A stretch of 64,000 bases of DNA from a virus: IMG/VR virus record IMGVR_UViG_3300028073_000008, positions 1-64,000 of that record. One strand, written 5' to 3'. Both the position numbers and the translations under genes were made by a program. The notes under the pieces are model-generated. The model was not told the DNA's origin, did not search any database, and saw only the letters and a program-made list of their open reading frames with translations. Positions 55,236-63,028 of this stretch are shown here, in pieces. The number at the start of each line of letters is the position of its first letter. Within the stretch, counting starts at the first letter, position 1.

Positions 55236-55811
55236 ATGAAAAACGAACTAGATAACTATCTCTGTCAGACTTATCCCAAGATTTTTGCGGATAGACACAA
55301 GCCCATGACTGAGACTTGTATGTGCTGGGGATTTGAATGCGGTGACGGTTGGTTCAATATCCTCAACCATCTGTGTTCTAACATACAGCATCATATCGAT
55401 TGGTCCATTAAAAACAATCAGTGGGATCAAGATTGGAATGATGCTGTACACGCAGGACTAGCTGGTAATCTAGAACCTCTAGAAAAGCGATTTGGATCGT
55501 TTGTTAATGCTGATGAACGTATCCAAGAAGCACTAGAAAATGGTGTCCGTACAGTCAGGCCAGTTATTCCTCAAGTAATAGCACAGCAGGTCAAAGAAAA
55601 GTTTGGTACTTTGCGTTTCTATTATCAAGGAGGCGACGACTACATCAACGGGTTAGTTGCTATGGCCGAAAGCCTAAGCGGTAATACCTGCGAAACTTGC
55701 GGCAAGCCAGGACACAGGACTAGTGGTGGTTGGATCAAGACTGCGTGTGTAGAACACGGTGGTAAAGATCTAACCGAAGAAGACTATCTTAAACAAGGTT
55801 TCGAAGGATGA
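55236..55811 (+). CDS. Conserved phage protein with CxxC motif (191 aa)
   Basis: I chose ATG 55236; the longer frame runs back into the -35 box. The block MCWGFECGDGWFNILNHLCS (28-47), VKEKFGTLRFYYQGGDDYIN and CETCGKPGHRTSGGWIKTAC are a combination I recognise from a family spread in phages and bacteria. The two CxxC-type pairs may bind zinc. Function unknown. ATGA-coupled to the phosphoesterase. Confidence 0.7.
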   Translation: MKNELDNYLCQTYPKIFADRHKPMTETCMCWGFECGDGWFNILNHLCSNIQHHIDWSIKNNQWDQDWNDAVHAGLAGNLEPLEKRFGSFVNADERIQEALENGVRTVRPVIPQVIAQQVKEKFGTLRFYYQGGDDYINGLVAMAESLSGNTCETCGKPGHRTSGGWIKTACVEHGGKDLTEEDYLKQGFEG

Positions 55812-56608
55812 AAATAAAATTAGTATCAGATCTACATCTTGAGTTTTCCGATATAAACATCAAGAACGACAACGACTACGATGTGCTCATCCTAGGCGGC
55901 GATATCCTTGTGGCTGAATATCTCAAGAGAGAAAACGGAGAGCGAGGCAAACGTTTTCATGATTTCCTCAAGCGTGTGAGCTTTCAGTTTCCGCACGTAG
56001 TCTATGTTGCCGGTAACCACGAGTTTTACAATGGCAAGTTTTATGACTGCCTTGATATATTAGAAAGTCTTAAAGACCTTTATCCTAACATCTACTTCTT
56101 GGAAAATGGTGCTAGGACTATAGGCGATGTGACTTTCATCGGCTGTACTCTTTGGACAGATATGAACAAGGCTGATCCACTTACACTGTTACATGTCAGC
56201 CAAATGATGAATGACTTTAGAGCTATCCGTAATGACAAGGCCGGATATCGTCCTTGGTCTACGGAGGACGCAGTAAGACGTCATAGACTCAGTCTTGAGT
56301 ACATCAGCGCAGTGGTAGCCGAAAAGCATGATCAAAAGTTCGTAGTGGTCGGACATCATAGTCCTAGCCATCAGAGCATACATCCACAGTATCATTACGA
56401 TCAGATCATGAACGGTGGATACCACAGCAACTTAGATGAGTTTATCTTAGATAGACCGCAGATTAAACTTTGGACACATGGTCATACCCATCATCCTTTC
56501 GATTATATGATCGGTGAGACTCGTATAGTATGTAACCCACGTGGCTATGAAGATGGCCACTACAGCGAGAACACAGGATGGGATCCAAATATAGTAATCG
56601 AAGTCTAG
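55808..56608 (+). CDS. Calcineurin-like metallophosphoesterase (266 aa)
   Basis: All metallophosphoesterase motifs are visible: DLHLEF (8-13), LGGDIL, AGNHEFY, VVGHHSPS and THGHTHHPFD. Intact and unrelated in detail to the PlcP-like gene at 23624. Phage members hydrolyse nucleotides or cyclic nucleotides or remove phosphates from RNA; cAMP or another signalling nucleotide is a possible substrate here. No direct evidence for the substrate. Confidence 0.85.
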   Translation: MKIKLVSDLHLEFSDINIKNDNDYDVLILGGDILVAEYLKRENGERGKRFHDFLKRVSFQFPHVVYVAGNHEFYNGKFYDCLDILESLKDLYPNIYFLENGARTIGDVTFIGCTLWTDMNKADPLTLLHVSQMMNDFRAIRNDKAGYRPWSTEDAVRRHRLSLEYISAVVAEKHDQKFVVVGHHSPSHQSIHPQYHYDQIMNGGYHSNLDEFILDRPQIKLWTHGHTHHPFDYMIGETRIVCNPRGYEDGHYSENTGWDPNIVIEV

Positions 56609-56640
56609 AAGATCAGATAGTCGAATCTCTAGGAAACGAA

Positions 56641-56853
56641 ATGCGGAAAGAGATTGACTTTGAAGTCATGACTGGTCTCTTACAGGAACTAGGATGGCGC
56701 AAAGTCGTTCTCTCTCCCATGACGCACGAAAAAGGCGAAGCTATCGATCGTTGGGTCAAAGACAACTGTAAAGACCGTGTACACACTATGGGTTTGGTTT
56801 GGGTTTTCGAAAACGACAAAGAAGCCAATTGGTTTACTCTAAAATGGGCGTAA
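56641..56853 (+). CDS. Small WC-FENDxDA-LKWA family protein, member 1 (70 aa)
   Basis: ATG 56641 has ctaggaaacga upstream; a longer start at 56578 would overlap the phosphoesterase gene. The C-terminus WVFENDKEANWFTLKWA is the family signature shared with the next genes. It ends at TAA 56851-56853 directly followed by ATG 56854. Function unknown. Confidence 0.6.
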   Translation: MRKEIDFEVMTGLLQELGWRKVVLSPMTHEKGEAIDRWVKDNCKDRVHTMGLVWVFENDKEANWFTLKWA

Positions 56854-57243
56854 ATGAAAATACATCCTTGGCAAATAGATATGCTTGATAAAATGACAAA
56901 ATACAAAGGGCGCGGCATGGTACAGGTAACTGGTAGACAGATCGGTAAAAGCATGGTATCGGCATTAAACGCTGTCTTTCGTGATGTCTATTATCCACAG
57001 CTTACAGATATAGTGTTATCTGAAGGTAAAGTCTACGGTGCTAGATACTATACCGCACAGCCTATAGGCGGCAACTGGCACGAAATGACCGCATGGTGTT
57101 TAGAACATTTTGGTTCTTCTGGAAGCAACATGTGGGGAGAAGATAAGGCTCCCGAACCTGCTGAACGTTGGTATATGAATAATCGCAAGTTTTGGTTCCG
57201 CGATGAAATGGATCGTATGATTTTTGTGTTGAAGTGGAGATAA
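56854..57243 (+). CDS. Small LKW-tail family protein, member 2 (129 aa)
   Basis: The N-terminus MKIHPWQIDMLDKMTKYKGR then GMVQVTGRQIGKSM resembles the start of a terminase or helicase ATPase motif region (GRQIGKS, Walker A-like) but is too short for an ATPase. The C-terminus (EMTAWCLEHFG, then FRDEMDRMIFVLKWR) matches its neighbours, so it looks like a fusion of a truncated ATPase-like N-terminus with the family tail. Confidence 0.6.
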   Translation: MKIHPWQIDMLDKMTKYKGRGMVQVTGRQIGKSMVSALNAVFRDVYYPQLTDIVLSEGKVYGARYYTAQPIGGNWHEMTAWCLEHFGSSGSNMWGEDKAPEPAERWYMNNRKFWFRDEMDRMIFVLKWR

Positions 57244-57244
57244 C

Positions 57245-57526
57245 ATGAAAAAGAAAAGGCTATTGACAGATAGAGAAGGACAGTATCAATTGCCTTTTGG
57301 AATGATCGGATTATCTTGGTCGCGAACACGAGAACATCCTATCACTTTAGAATGCCAGGCTCTTTACGAAAACGGTGCCGTGACTATGACTGGACTTAGA
57401 GAAGAAACATTTGTAGAAATAGCCAACTGGTGTTCAGAACACAACTGCGGTAAACGCATGGCTTGGAACCAATTTCAATTCAAAAGTGAAAAACAAGTAA
57501 CTATGTTTTTGTTAAAATGGGCGTAA
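57245..57526 (+). CDS. Small LKWA-tail family protein, member 3 (93 aa)
   Basis: The C-terminal 35 residues (EIANWCSEHNCGKRMAWNQF, then KSEKQVTMFLLKWA) carry the W-C-x-E-H-x-C and T-M-F-x-L-K-W-A signatures. The N-terminal part is unique. It follows member 2 by one base and overlaps member 4 by 10 nt. Confidence 0.6.
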   Translation: MKKKRLLTDREGQYQLPFGMIGLSWSRTREHPITLECQALYENGAVTMTGLREETFVEIANWCSEHNCGKRMAWNQFQFKSEKQVTMFLLKWA

Positions 57527-57768
57527 AAGTAGCTGACATCAGATCTATACTATCTACACGATCTCGCGCCACGTTTCCTTATAGGATTAATTTTGATACT
57601 GTGGGTTACGAAACTTTGCCGAAGATGAACAAGTGGTGCGAAGAACAGTGTAAAGGATTATGGAGAGCTCAATCAGTACATGCTCTTTACTGGCAGTTTG
57701 AAAATGATCACGATGCTACTATGTTTATGTTAAAATGGGCCAATGCTGAAGGGAACAAAATAAAATGA
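57517..57768 (+). CDS. Small LKWA-tail family protein, member 4 (83 aa)
   Basis: The sequence has MNKWCEEQCKGLWRAQSVHA then LYWQFENDHDATMFMLKWAN, the clearest family signature. Its ATG lies in the last codons of member 3 in another frame. It is ATGA-coupled to the HAD nucleotidase. Function unknown. Confidence 0.65.
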   Translation: MGVKVADIRSILSTRSRATFPYRINFDTVGYETLPKMNKWCEEQCKGLWRAQSVHALYWQFENDHDATMFMLKWANAEGNKIK

Positions 57769-58256
57769 ATATCTATGTCGACATGGACGATGTTGTAGCC
57801 GATTGGTTTGGCTATGCTAGAGAATATCTTAACGAACCTTTGTTCAAGGACGGAGACATACTGCCAGACGCTACTTGGCAAAAGCTCAAAGATGATCAAC
57901 GCATGTATAGCAAACTACCAGTCAAGGAAGGAGCATACCAATTGATCAATTGGTTAACTGCTTATGCTACAGAACATGCCTGTGGTCTATACTTCTTAAC
58001 TGCTATCCCCAAAGGCAACGACATGCCTTGGGCGCCAACTGACAAAATATTTTGGGCTAACAAATATTTTCCACAAGTGCCTGTATTCTTGGGACCATAC
58101 AGTTTCGACAAATGGGTTCGCTGCCAACCCGGAGATATCTTGATCGACGATCGCAAATCTAACTGTGAAGATTGGAAACGTGCCGGAGGCAGGGCACACA
58201 TGTATAGATCTTGGGAAGAATGTAAGCCATGGCTGGAAGAGACCCTTGGGGTGTAA
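57765..58256 (+). CDS. 5'(3')-deoxyribonucleotidase-like HAD phosphatase (163 aa)
   Basis: HAD motif I is YVDMDDVVADW (nucleophile and acid Asp, residues 5-9), motif II is FLTAIPKG and motif IV is ILIDDRKSNCEDWKRAGG. This matches the NT5C family, which dephosphorylates deoxynucleoside monophosphates. In phages it can adjust nucleotide pools. Complete length. Overlaps the next gene by 28 nt. Confidence 0.85.
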   Translation: MNIYVDMDDVVADWFGYAREYLNEPLFKDGDILPDATWQKLKDDQRMYSKLPVKEGAYQLINWLTAYATEHACGLYFLTAIPKGNDMPWAPTDKIFWANKYFPQVPVFLGPYSFDKWVRCQPGDILIDDRKSNCEDWKRAGGRAHMYRSWEECKPWLEETLGV

Positions 58257-58609
58257 GCGATAGGATGATCAACCATTGGCTACACGAATCGTGGTGTAGC
58301 CAAGATCCTGGCAGGATTCGATATCCTGTGATAAACAACTATATGCTTATAGATGACAAACTGTACGAAGTAAAAGAAATCACAGTACATGAGTTTACCA
58401 TGGGCGATGTAGAAGATCCTGATCTATATGCTGCCGAACCTTTATACAATTGGCAAAAAAGTGAACAAGGGCAATGGGTAATGAAAAATGCTCTCGAAAC
58501 CCCCAGTTGGTACAGGATGACGGACCATGTAGCATTTGGATACAAGTATGCCATACGTGCTAAATTCATAGGTCCAAAAATCACTGAGTGGTATCTTAAA
58601 TTCAAATGA
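58229..58609 (+). CDS. Conserved T4-like phage protein (126 aa)
   Basis: Starts inside the nucleotidase gene (ATG 58229). The C-terminal part (WQKSEQGQWVMKNALETPSW, then FGYKYAIRAKFIGPKITEWY) is a pattern I recall in several marine T4-like phage proteins. Soluble, function unknown. ATGA-coupled to the next gene. Confidence 0.6.
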   Translation: MAGRDPWGVSDRMINHWLHESWCSQDPGRIRYPVINNYMLIDDKLYEVKEITVHEFTMGDVEDPDLYAAEPLYNWQKSEQGQWVMKNALETPSWYRMTDHVAFGYKYAIRAKFIGPKITEWYLKFK

Positions 58610-58839
58610 AAGTAGTTGCCTATGGTCAACTTAATCTTTTAGACGATCAACGACTGATGTCGTTGCTCGATACATATCATCCAATAAAGTCTTTCGATGA
58701 TCAATTTCCAGAAAAATTAGTTTGGTGTTTGGAACACTGTAATAGCAAATTTAGAGATATCAAAGATGAAAATTATCGAATTTGGTATTTCCAAAATGAG
58801 CATGATGCTACTATGTTTGCTATGCGATGGGCTTCTTGA
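58606..58839 (+). CDS. Small WC-DATMF-RWA family protein, member 5 (77 aa)
   Basis: KLVWCLEHCNSKFRDIKDEN followed by IWYFQNEHDATMFAMRWAS shows the same signature as the genes at 56641-57768, with RWA in place of KWA. Separated from the array by two other genes. Function unknown. Confidence 0.65.
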   Translation: MKVVAYGQLNLLDDQRLMSLLDTYHPIKSFDDQFPEKLVWCLEHCNSKFRDIKDENYRIWYFQNEHDATMFAMRWAS

Positions 58840-58864
58840 CTTTTCAATTTAGCTGTGCTATAAT
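58836..58864 (+). promoter_or_regulatory. Sigma70 promoter
   Basis: TTGACT (58836-58841), a 17-nt spacer and TATAAT (58859-58864), followed by cttaaaggagtctatATG 58888. It overlaps the stop codon of the preceding gene. Confidence 0.8.
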
Positions 58865-58887
58865 ATAGAACACTTAAAGGAGTCTAT

Positions 58888-59289
58888 ATGAAAATCGGTT
58901 TCAGTCTCGGTCGTTGTGTTCGTGACATCGTCGAAGGATATCTGTCTGTGGATGATGTAGCATTTATCATAGCGGCTACAGCTATCGATGATGAAAAGCA
59001 TCTAGTAGGTGTTATCAAAAATTATATGGGGCGCCCCGGATATCTATACGGGCTTGACGAAGAAATCTGTTTAGATGTAGCACATCAGTTATGGTATGCT
59101 AATAAGATCCTACAGCCTCGCAAGCAAGGTATTATGCGACACATGCAACCTGAAAACGCAATTTGGGTAGACATGTATCCTACACAACTAAGTGAAAACG
59201 AATCTGTCAAGAAAGCCTGGGACGCTTATCGTTTCATGTTACACATGACAGAAAATGTTGATAACGAAGCTATGGAGGCATTCCAATAG
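58888..59289 (+). CDS. Conserved phage protein (133 aa)
   Basis: aaaggagtctat precedes the start. The product begins MKIGFSLGRCVRDIVEGYLS, then DDVAFIIAATAIDDEKHLVG, and ends in acidic helices. It looks like a small alpha/beta protein common in T4-like phages. No known activity. Its stop overlaps the following GTG start. Confidence 0.65.
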   Translation: MKIGFSLGRCVRDIVEGYLSVDDVAFIIAATAIDDEKHLVGVIKNYMGRPGYLYGLDEEICLDVAHQLWYANKILQPRKQGIMRHMQPENAIWVDMYPTQLSENESVKKAWDAYRFMLHMTENVDNEAMEAFQ

Positions 59290-59546
59290 TGAAAGATAAA
59301 TTACGAGAATTGTTAAAACATCTCAAACCTTCAAATCTAGATAAAGAAACTTTGCCCGTAGTGGTCATAGTTCTTGTCTGCGCAGGAATATTGTTGTTTA
59401 GCGATCTTGGTAAAGGCAGTACCAGAGTCTATGATTGTCGCCTAGCTGAAATCAGTCCAGACTTTCCACCAAAGGTCAGAGATGAGTGCCGCAAGCGTAG
59501 AATGGAATACCAAAAAAACAGTAACGAAAACGCACAAGGAATCTAA
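59289..59546 (+). CDS. Small membrane protein (85 aa)
   Basis: The start is GTG 59289, overlapping the previous TAG. One membrane helix (LPVVVIVLVCAGILLFSDLG, about 22-41) follows a basic amphipathic N-terminus; the C-terminal half is charged with two Cys. Possibly a membrane-tethered early protein. Function unknown. Confidence 0.55.
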   Translation: MKDKLRELLKHLKPSNLDKETLPVVVIVLVCAGILLFSDLGKGSTRVYDCRLAEISPDFPPKVRDECRKRRMEYQKNSNENAQGI

Positions 59547-59547
59547 T

Positions 59548-59805
59548 ATGTTTTTTAAAAGAAACCGAAAGGAAAATGTAATGACGTCAAATTCACAGCC
59601 TCCGACAAAAGAAACCCGAGAAGAATACTTTAGAGTAGGCGCCACTACAGATGGACGTACCACTTTGACGTTGACAGATGGTACTACCAGCATGACGCTG
59701 ACTATGAACCAACTAGCTTGTGAGCAGATGATTCGTATGATTAGAGCTACGTATGTCGAAGAGCAAAAAAATGAAGTAACCGAGGAAGCAAAGGAAGAAG
59801 CATGA
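59548..59805 (+). CDS. Small protein (85 aa)
   Basis: ATG 59548 has aaggaatctaat upstream; ATG 59581 is a second candidate with aaagga. The segment YFRVGATTDGRTTLTLTDGT followed by MTLTMNQLACEQMIRMIRAT suggests a small beta-strand plus helix fold. The C-terminus is Glu/Lys rich. ATGA-coupled to the next gene. Function unknown. Confidence 0.55.
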   Translation: MFFKRNRKENVMTSNSQPPTKETREEYFRVGATTDGRTTLTLTDGTTSMTLTMNQLACEQMIRMIRATYVEEQKNEVTEEAKEEA

Positions 59806-60338
59806 TCACCCTCAAGCAATGGTTGGAAGTCTGTGACTATCGCATCACTGAAGGTAGCGATTACCAATGGCAATGTTTTGGCCCTACAGCCTATCGTCTA
59901 GATAGCTGGAACGGTGACCACGACGGACATACAGTCACTATCTTGTTTGATACTGCTACACAAGAAGTCTATCAAGTGGAAGCATTTGACTACAAGCGTG
60001 AACGTGCTTATCGTATGACCAATCCAGAATACCTCGAAGCGTTTGAAGCCGAATGTAAACAACGTGCCGTTATCGACGAAGCATGGGAACGCGACGACGG
60101 TACACCGGTCAAGTTCACCGATCTTGATGTTGAAGAAGATTGGATCGAAAAAGCCGTTGCTATCGTTAACGAAGAAGATTACGACACCCGAGTACAGGTG
60201 CCAGTTAACTTCACAGATGAAGAATTGCTTACTTATATGAAGATGGCTCATGAACGCGACATGACTTTTAACGAGTTTGTCGAACACGCACTCAAGTCAG
60301 CTATAGAGGCACATGATGAACTTACAGCAGATAATTGA
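59802..60338 (+). CDS. Conserved phage protein with C-terminal helix-turn segment (178 aa)
   Basis: YRITEGSDYQWQCFGPTAYR, then YRMTNPEYLEAFEAECKQRA, WIEKAVAIVNEEDYDTRVQV and MAHERDMTFNEFVEHALKSA form a family I know from many T4-like phages. The C-terminal 45 residues look like a ribbon-helix-helix type segment (VPVNFTDEELLTYMKMAHER), suggesting DNA binding or dimerisation. Function unknown. Confidence 0.7.
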   Translation: MITLKQWLEVCDYRITEGSDYQWQCFGPTAYRLDSWNGDHDGHTVTILFDTATQEVYQVEAFDYKRERAYRMTNPEYLEAFEAECKQRAVIDEAWERDDGTPVKFTDLDVEEDWIEKAVAIVNEEDYDTRVQVPVNFTDEELLTYMKMAHERDMTFNEFVEHALKSAIEAHDELTADN

Positions 60339-60480
60339 TTCTATAGCATCTCTAAACGATCAAGAATTGCTCGAGTTAGCTGAGGGTCTATTTAAATATG
60401 ATCCTGTATTGGCAAGTGATCTAGAATTCTTGATACATGTCTGCCAAATGGACGAAACTTTTTCTAAGGAAGATTTATGA
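60313..60480 (+). CDS. Small acidic protein (55 aa)
   Basis: Tandem ATGs at 60313 and 60316 open a frame to TGA 60478-60480 that overlaps both neighbours; the stop overlaps the next ATG (ATGA at 60477). The product begins MMNLQQIIDSIASLNDQELL and is helical and acidic, ending KEDL. Coupling on both sides supports it as a real gene. Function unknown. Confidence 0.6.
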   Translation: MMNLQQIIDSIASLNDQELLELAEGLFKYDPVLASDLEFLIHVCQMDETFSKEDL

Positions 60481-61229
60481 TAGTTGTTTTCGGCAAAGGT
60501 ATAGTAGGTCAAGCCACAGGTCTTGTTTTTAACAAGGAAGTGTCTTATATAGATCCAGCATTTGGTTTATCTATCGATGATCTTAAACCATATAAACATG
60601 CTGTGATCACTGTGCCTACACCTGCGGCCGAACATGGACTAGATCATTCTGGTATAGTTAGATGTATCGACGAACTTAAACAAAAAGGGTTTGGTGGTAT
60701 TGTGATCATACGTTCTACCTGCCAAACTGAGTTTCTTGCCAACATAAGCGATCATTATCATTCTGTCGTTTATTGGCCAGAATTCTTACGTGAAGAAAAT
60801 TACAAATATGAAGCCATCCATCCTAGTATCGTTGTGTTAGGTGGATCCAATCATATGTGTCAGTCTGTTGAATCTCTGCTTAAAGAATATCAACATGGTA
60901 CACGATCTAAATGGCATCTGACAGATATCGTAACTGCCAGTATCATAAAGCTAGGTTTGAACACAGCATTAGCAGCCAAAATAACCATGTTCAACAGCTT
61001 ATATTCCATAGCAGAAAAAAATGAAGCAAATTGGAATGTAATACACGATGCTATCTGCGAAGATTGGCGTATCGGTTTTGGGCAAAGCGAAGTACCTGGG
61101 CCAGATGGCAAAGTCGGGTTCGGGGGTAAATGTCTACCAAAAGATGTAGCTACTATGGCTAATATGGATGTGGACAACGTTTACCTTCAATCGATAATGT
61201 CGTATAATAAACTACTAAGGGATGAGTGA
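60477..61229 (+). CDS. UDP-glucose/GDP-mannose dehydrogenase-like protein, short form (250 aa)
   Basis: Rossmann start MIVVFGKGIVGQATGLVFNK, then VITVPTPAAEHGLDHSGIVR, VYWPEFLREENYKYEAIHPS, and the catalytic-Cys block GFGGKCLPKDVATM. Normal enzymes have about 390-440 residues; the C-terminal UDP-binding domain is missing here, as in some phage versions. It would oxidise a nucleotide sugar to the uronic acid, possibly for surface or DNA sugar modification. Confidence 0.8.
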   Translation: MIVVFGKGIVGQATGLVFNKEVSYIDPAFGLSIDDLKPYKHAVITVPTPAAEHGLDHSGIVRCIDELKQKGFGGIVIIRSTCQTEFLANISDHYHSVVYWPEFLREENYKYEAIHPSIVVLGGSNHMCQSVESLLKEYQHGTRSKWHLTDIVTASIIKLGLNTALAAKITMFNSLYSIAEKNEANWNVIHDAICEDWRIGFGQSEVPGPDGKVGFGGKCLPKDVATMANMDVDNVYLQSIMSYNKLLRDE

Positions 61230-61234
61230 CTGAA

Positions 61235-61594
61235 ATGATAACAGACGAAGTTATAGTAATTTTGGCGTTGTTAGCTATCAAGCACTTTTTGATAGATTTT
61301 GTTTTCCAAACTAACGAACAGGTAAAACAAAAAGGTGTATATGGTAATCTAGTGGGTATCACACATAGTTTCCAACACGGAGTTGGTACTATTATAGTTT
61401 TCCTGATCTATCTGAACTTTTGGTTTTCTCTAATCTTTGCTATTTTTGACAGTCTTATACATTATCATATAGATTGGATTAAATCTAAATTCGGTGAAAA
61501 GGATATCACCAAAAAATCTTTTTGGATTTGGTTCGGCGGTGATCAACTTTTACACTGGATGACTTACATTTGGTTTATATGGATCTTACTCTAG
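61235..61594 (+). CDS. DUF3307-like membrane protein (119 aa)
   Basis: KHFLIDFVFQTNEQVKQKGV followed by HSFQHGVGTIIVFLIY and SLIHYHIDWIKSKFG shows the conserved His/Asp pattern of DUF3307. Three to four membrane helices. I prefer ATG 61235; GTG 61226 overlaps the upstream stop and is possible. Function of the family is unknown. Confidence 0.7.
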   Translation: MITDEVIVILALLAIKHFLIDFVFQTNEQVKQKGVYGNLVGITHSFQHGVGTIIVFLIYLNFWFSLIFAIFDSLIHYHIDWIKSKFGEKDITKKSFWIWFGGDQLLHWMTYIWFIWILL

Positions 61595-61615
61595 GCTAAG
61601 TAATACAAATACTAT

Positions 61616-62188
61616 ATGGAGCCAAGGTTGAAAAAATTCCACGAGTTCAACGCAGAAGATCGCATTGACCTCAAACTATTAGAGAATTCGATGTATTTCC
61701 TCACGGGCGAAATCGATGAAGAAACTATCACACCCGCTATCAAATGGATCACTTACGAGAATCTCGAATCTAAAGACAAGGTTCTGACCCTTTATATAAA
61801 TTCTACGGGTGGTGATCTGTATCAAGCATTTGCTCTAATAGATGTCATGCGCTCTAGTCCACATACGATTAGAACCGTCGCTATAGGTTGCGCCATGAGC
61901 GCAGCTTTCTTGATTTTTACCAGCGGTGATAGAGGACAGAGATACGTGTCCAAAAATGCCAGTTTGATGTGTCATCAATTCACTGAAACTATGGATGCTA
62001 AATATCATGACCTTAAAGCCACTATGAGAGAAAATGATTTGTGTAATGACAAGATGCTAAACATTTTGAAAGAAGCTACAGGATTAGCACCTAGCGTGAT
62101 AAAGAAGAAACTTCTAGCAGCCAGTGATGTATATCTCACAGTTGAAGAAGCAATTGGATTGAATATCGCAGATCATCTGTTGTCATAA
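61616..62188 (+). CDS. clpP: ClpP-family serine protease (190 aa)
   Basis: The triad is present at nearly the same positions as in E. coli ClpP: Ser95 in GCAMSAAFL, His120 in LMCHQFTE and Asp171 in [30 protein letters not shown] is the oxyanion-side block. No propeptide is evident. T4-like phages often carry ClpP-like proteases, either for head maturation or regulated proteolysis. With ClpS and a tmRNA in the same window, regulated proteolysis is favoured. TAATG overlap with infA. Confidence 0.88.
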   Translation: MEPRLKKFHEFNAEDRIDLKLLENSMYFLTGEIDEETITPAIKWITYENLESKDKVLTLYINSTGGDLYQAFALIDVMRSSPHTIRTVAIGCAMSAAFLIFTSGDRGQRYVSKNASLMCHQFTETMDAKYHDLKATMRENDLCNDKMLNILKEATGLAPSVIKKKLLAASDVYLTVEEAIGLNIADHLLS

Positions 62189-62403
62189 TGGCTAAGCAAG
62201 ATCTTATTACTGCCGAGGGGAAGGTCGTTGACGTTCTTCCGAATACGATGTTTAAGGTTCAGCTAAATGAGGGACCGAATATTATCGCTCATTTGAGCGG
62301 TAAGATGAGACAGAATAACATAAAGGTGTTATTGGGCGATGAAGTCAAAATAGAGCTTAGTGTATATGACCTCTCTAAAGGACGCATTATTTACAGAAAG
62401 TGA
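62188..62403 (+). CDS. infA: Translation initiation factor IF-1
   Basis: At 71 residues this is full-length IF-1: [20 protein letters not shown], then [29 protein letters not shown] and [12 protein letters not shown], aligning without gaps to E. coli IF-1. IF-1 binds the A site of the 30S subunit during initiation. Its presence with bS21 implies that the phage modifies initiation complexes. It overlaps the clpP stop. Confidence 0.93.
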   Translation: MAKQDLITAEGKVVDVLPNTMFKVQLNEGPNIIAHLSGKMRQNNIKVLLGDEVKIELSVYDLSKGRIIYRK

Positions 62404-63028
62404 TATCATTGATCCCTTTTGGGTGATACGATATCTCGAAAATCATGTTCCTCTAGAAAAGATCAGTGCTAAATCTCTGATACAGATCATACGCAGAATG
62501 AAGCGCCGCCATATGGTAGGCATCAAAGTAACTTATCGTAGAGTGTCAGGATTAAAGGATTGTTTTACCATACACGGATTCTACGAAAAAACTCATAAGA
62601 AATCTATAGAGCTACAGGTCTGCTGTTCTAGCGAAAAGAAAAAATTCAATCTCACAGAAAAACTACACAGGCTGTTGATCAACGAAATAGCCGATGCTCT
62701 GTGTCACGAGAGCATACATAGATATCAATTTCAATTTAAAGACTATCAAGAAAGCTGTATACACAACGGCACTGAAGAACAGATCTATTACAGCGATAAA
62801 GATGAAATGTTCTGTTTCGCTGTAAACATAGCTCACAATCTTTATAGGCAATACGGAATAGAGTCATTAAGACAGTTACAACATCTTACCGAAGCTGTTA
62901 AGTTTGATCCTTATCTAGCAGACTACTATAGCCTGTTTTCACACACTAAGATTTTTAATAAGGTAATTAAAATGGTATACCTTAACATTCTCGCCATAGA
63001 CAGAGGAGAGATATGTCATAGACCATGA
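62366..63028 (+). CDS. Putative zincin metallopeptidase-like protein (220 aa)
   Basis: The HExxH motif appears as [12 protein letters not shown] (about residues 112-123) in a helix, followed by acidic residues ([11 protein letters not shown]) that could supply the third ligand. The N-terminal 60 residues are basic. Length and motif suggest a small phage zincin; the substrate is unknown. The start ATG 62366 overlaps infA. ATGA-coupled to the radical SAM gene. Confidence 0.55.
   Translation: MTSLKDALFTESDIIDPFWVIRYLENHVPLEKISAKSLIQIIRRMKRRHMVGIKVTYRRVSGLKDCFTIHGFYEKTHKKSIELQVCCSSEKKKFNLTEKLHRLLINEIADALCHESIHRYQFQFKDYQESCIHNGTEEQIYYSDKDEMFCFAVNIAHNLYRQYGIESLRQLQHLTEAVKFDPYLADYYSLFSHTKIFNKVIKMVYLNILAIDRGEICHRP

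Noticed and set aside
56854-57243. Terminase or helicase ATPase from the GRQIGKS segment
   Set aside because: The protein is only 129 residues and lacks Walker B and later motifs; its C-terminus belongs to the small paralogous family.
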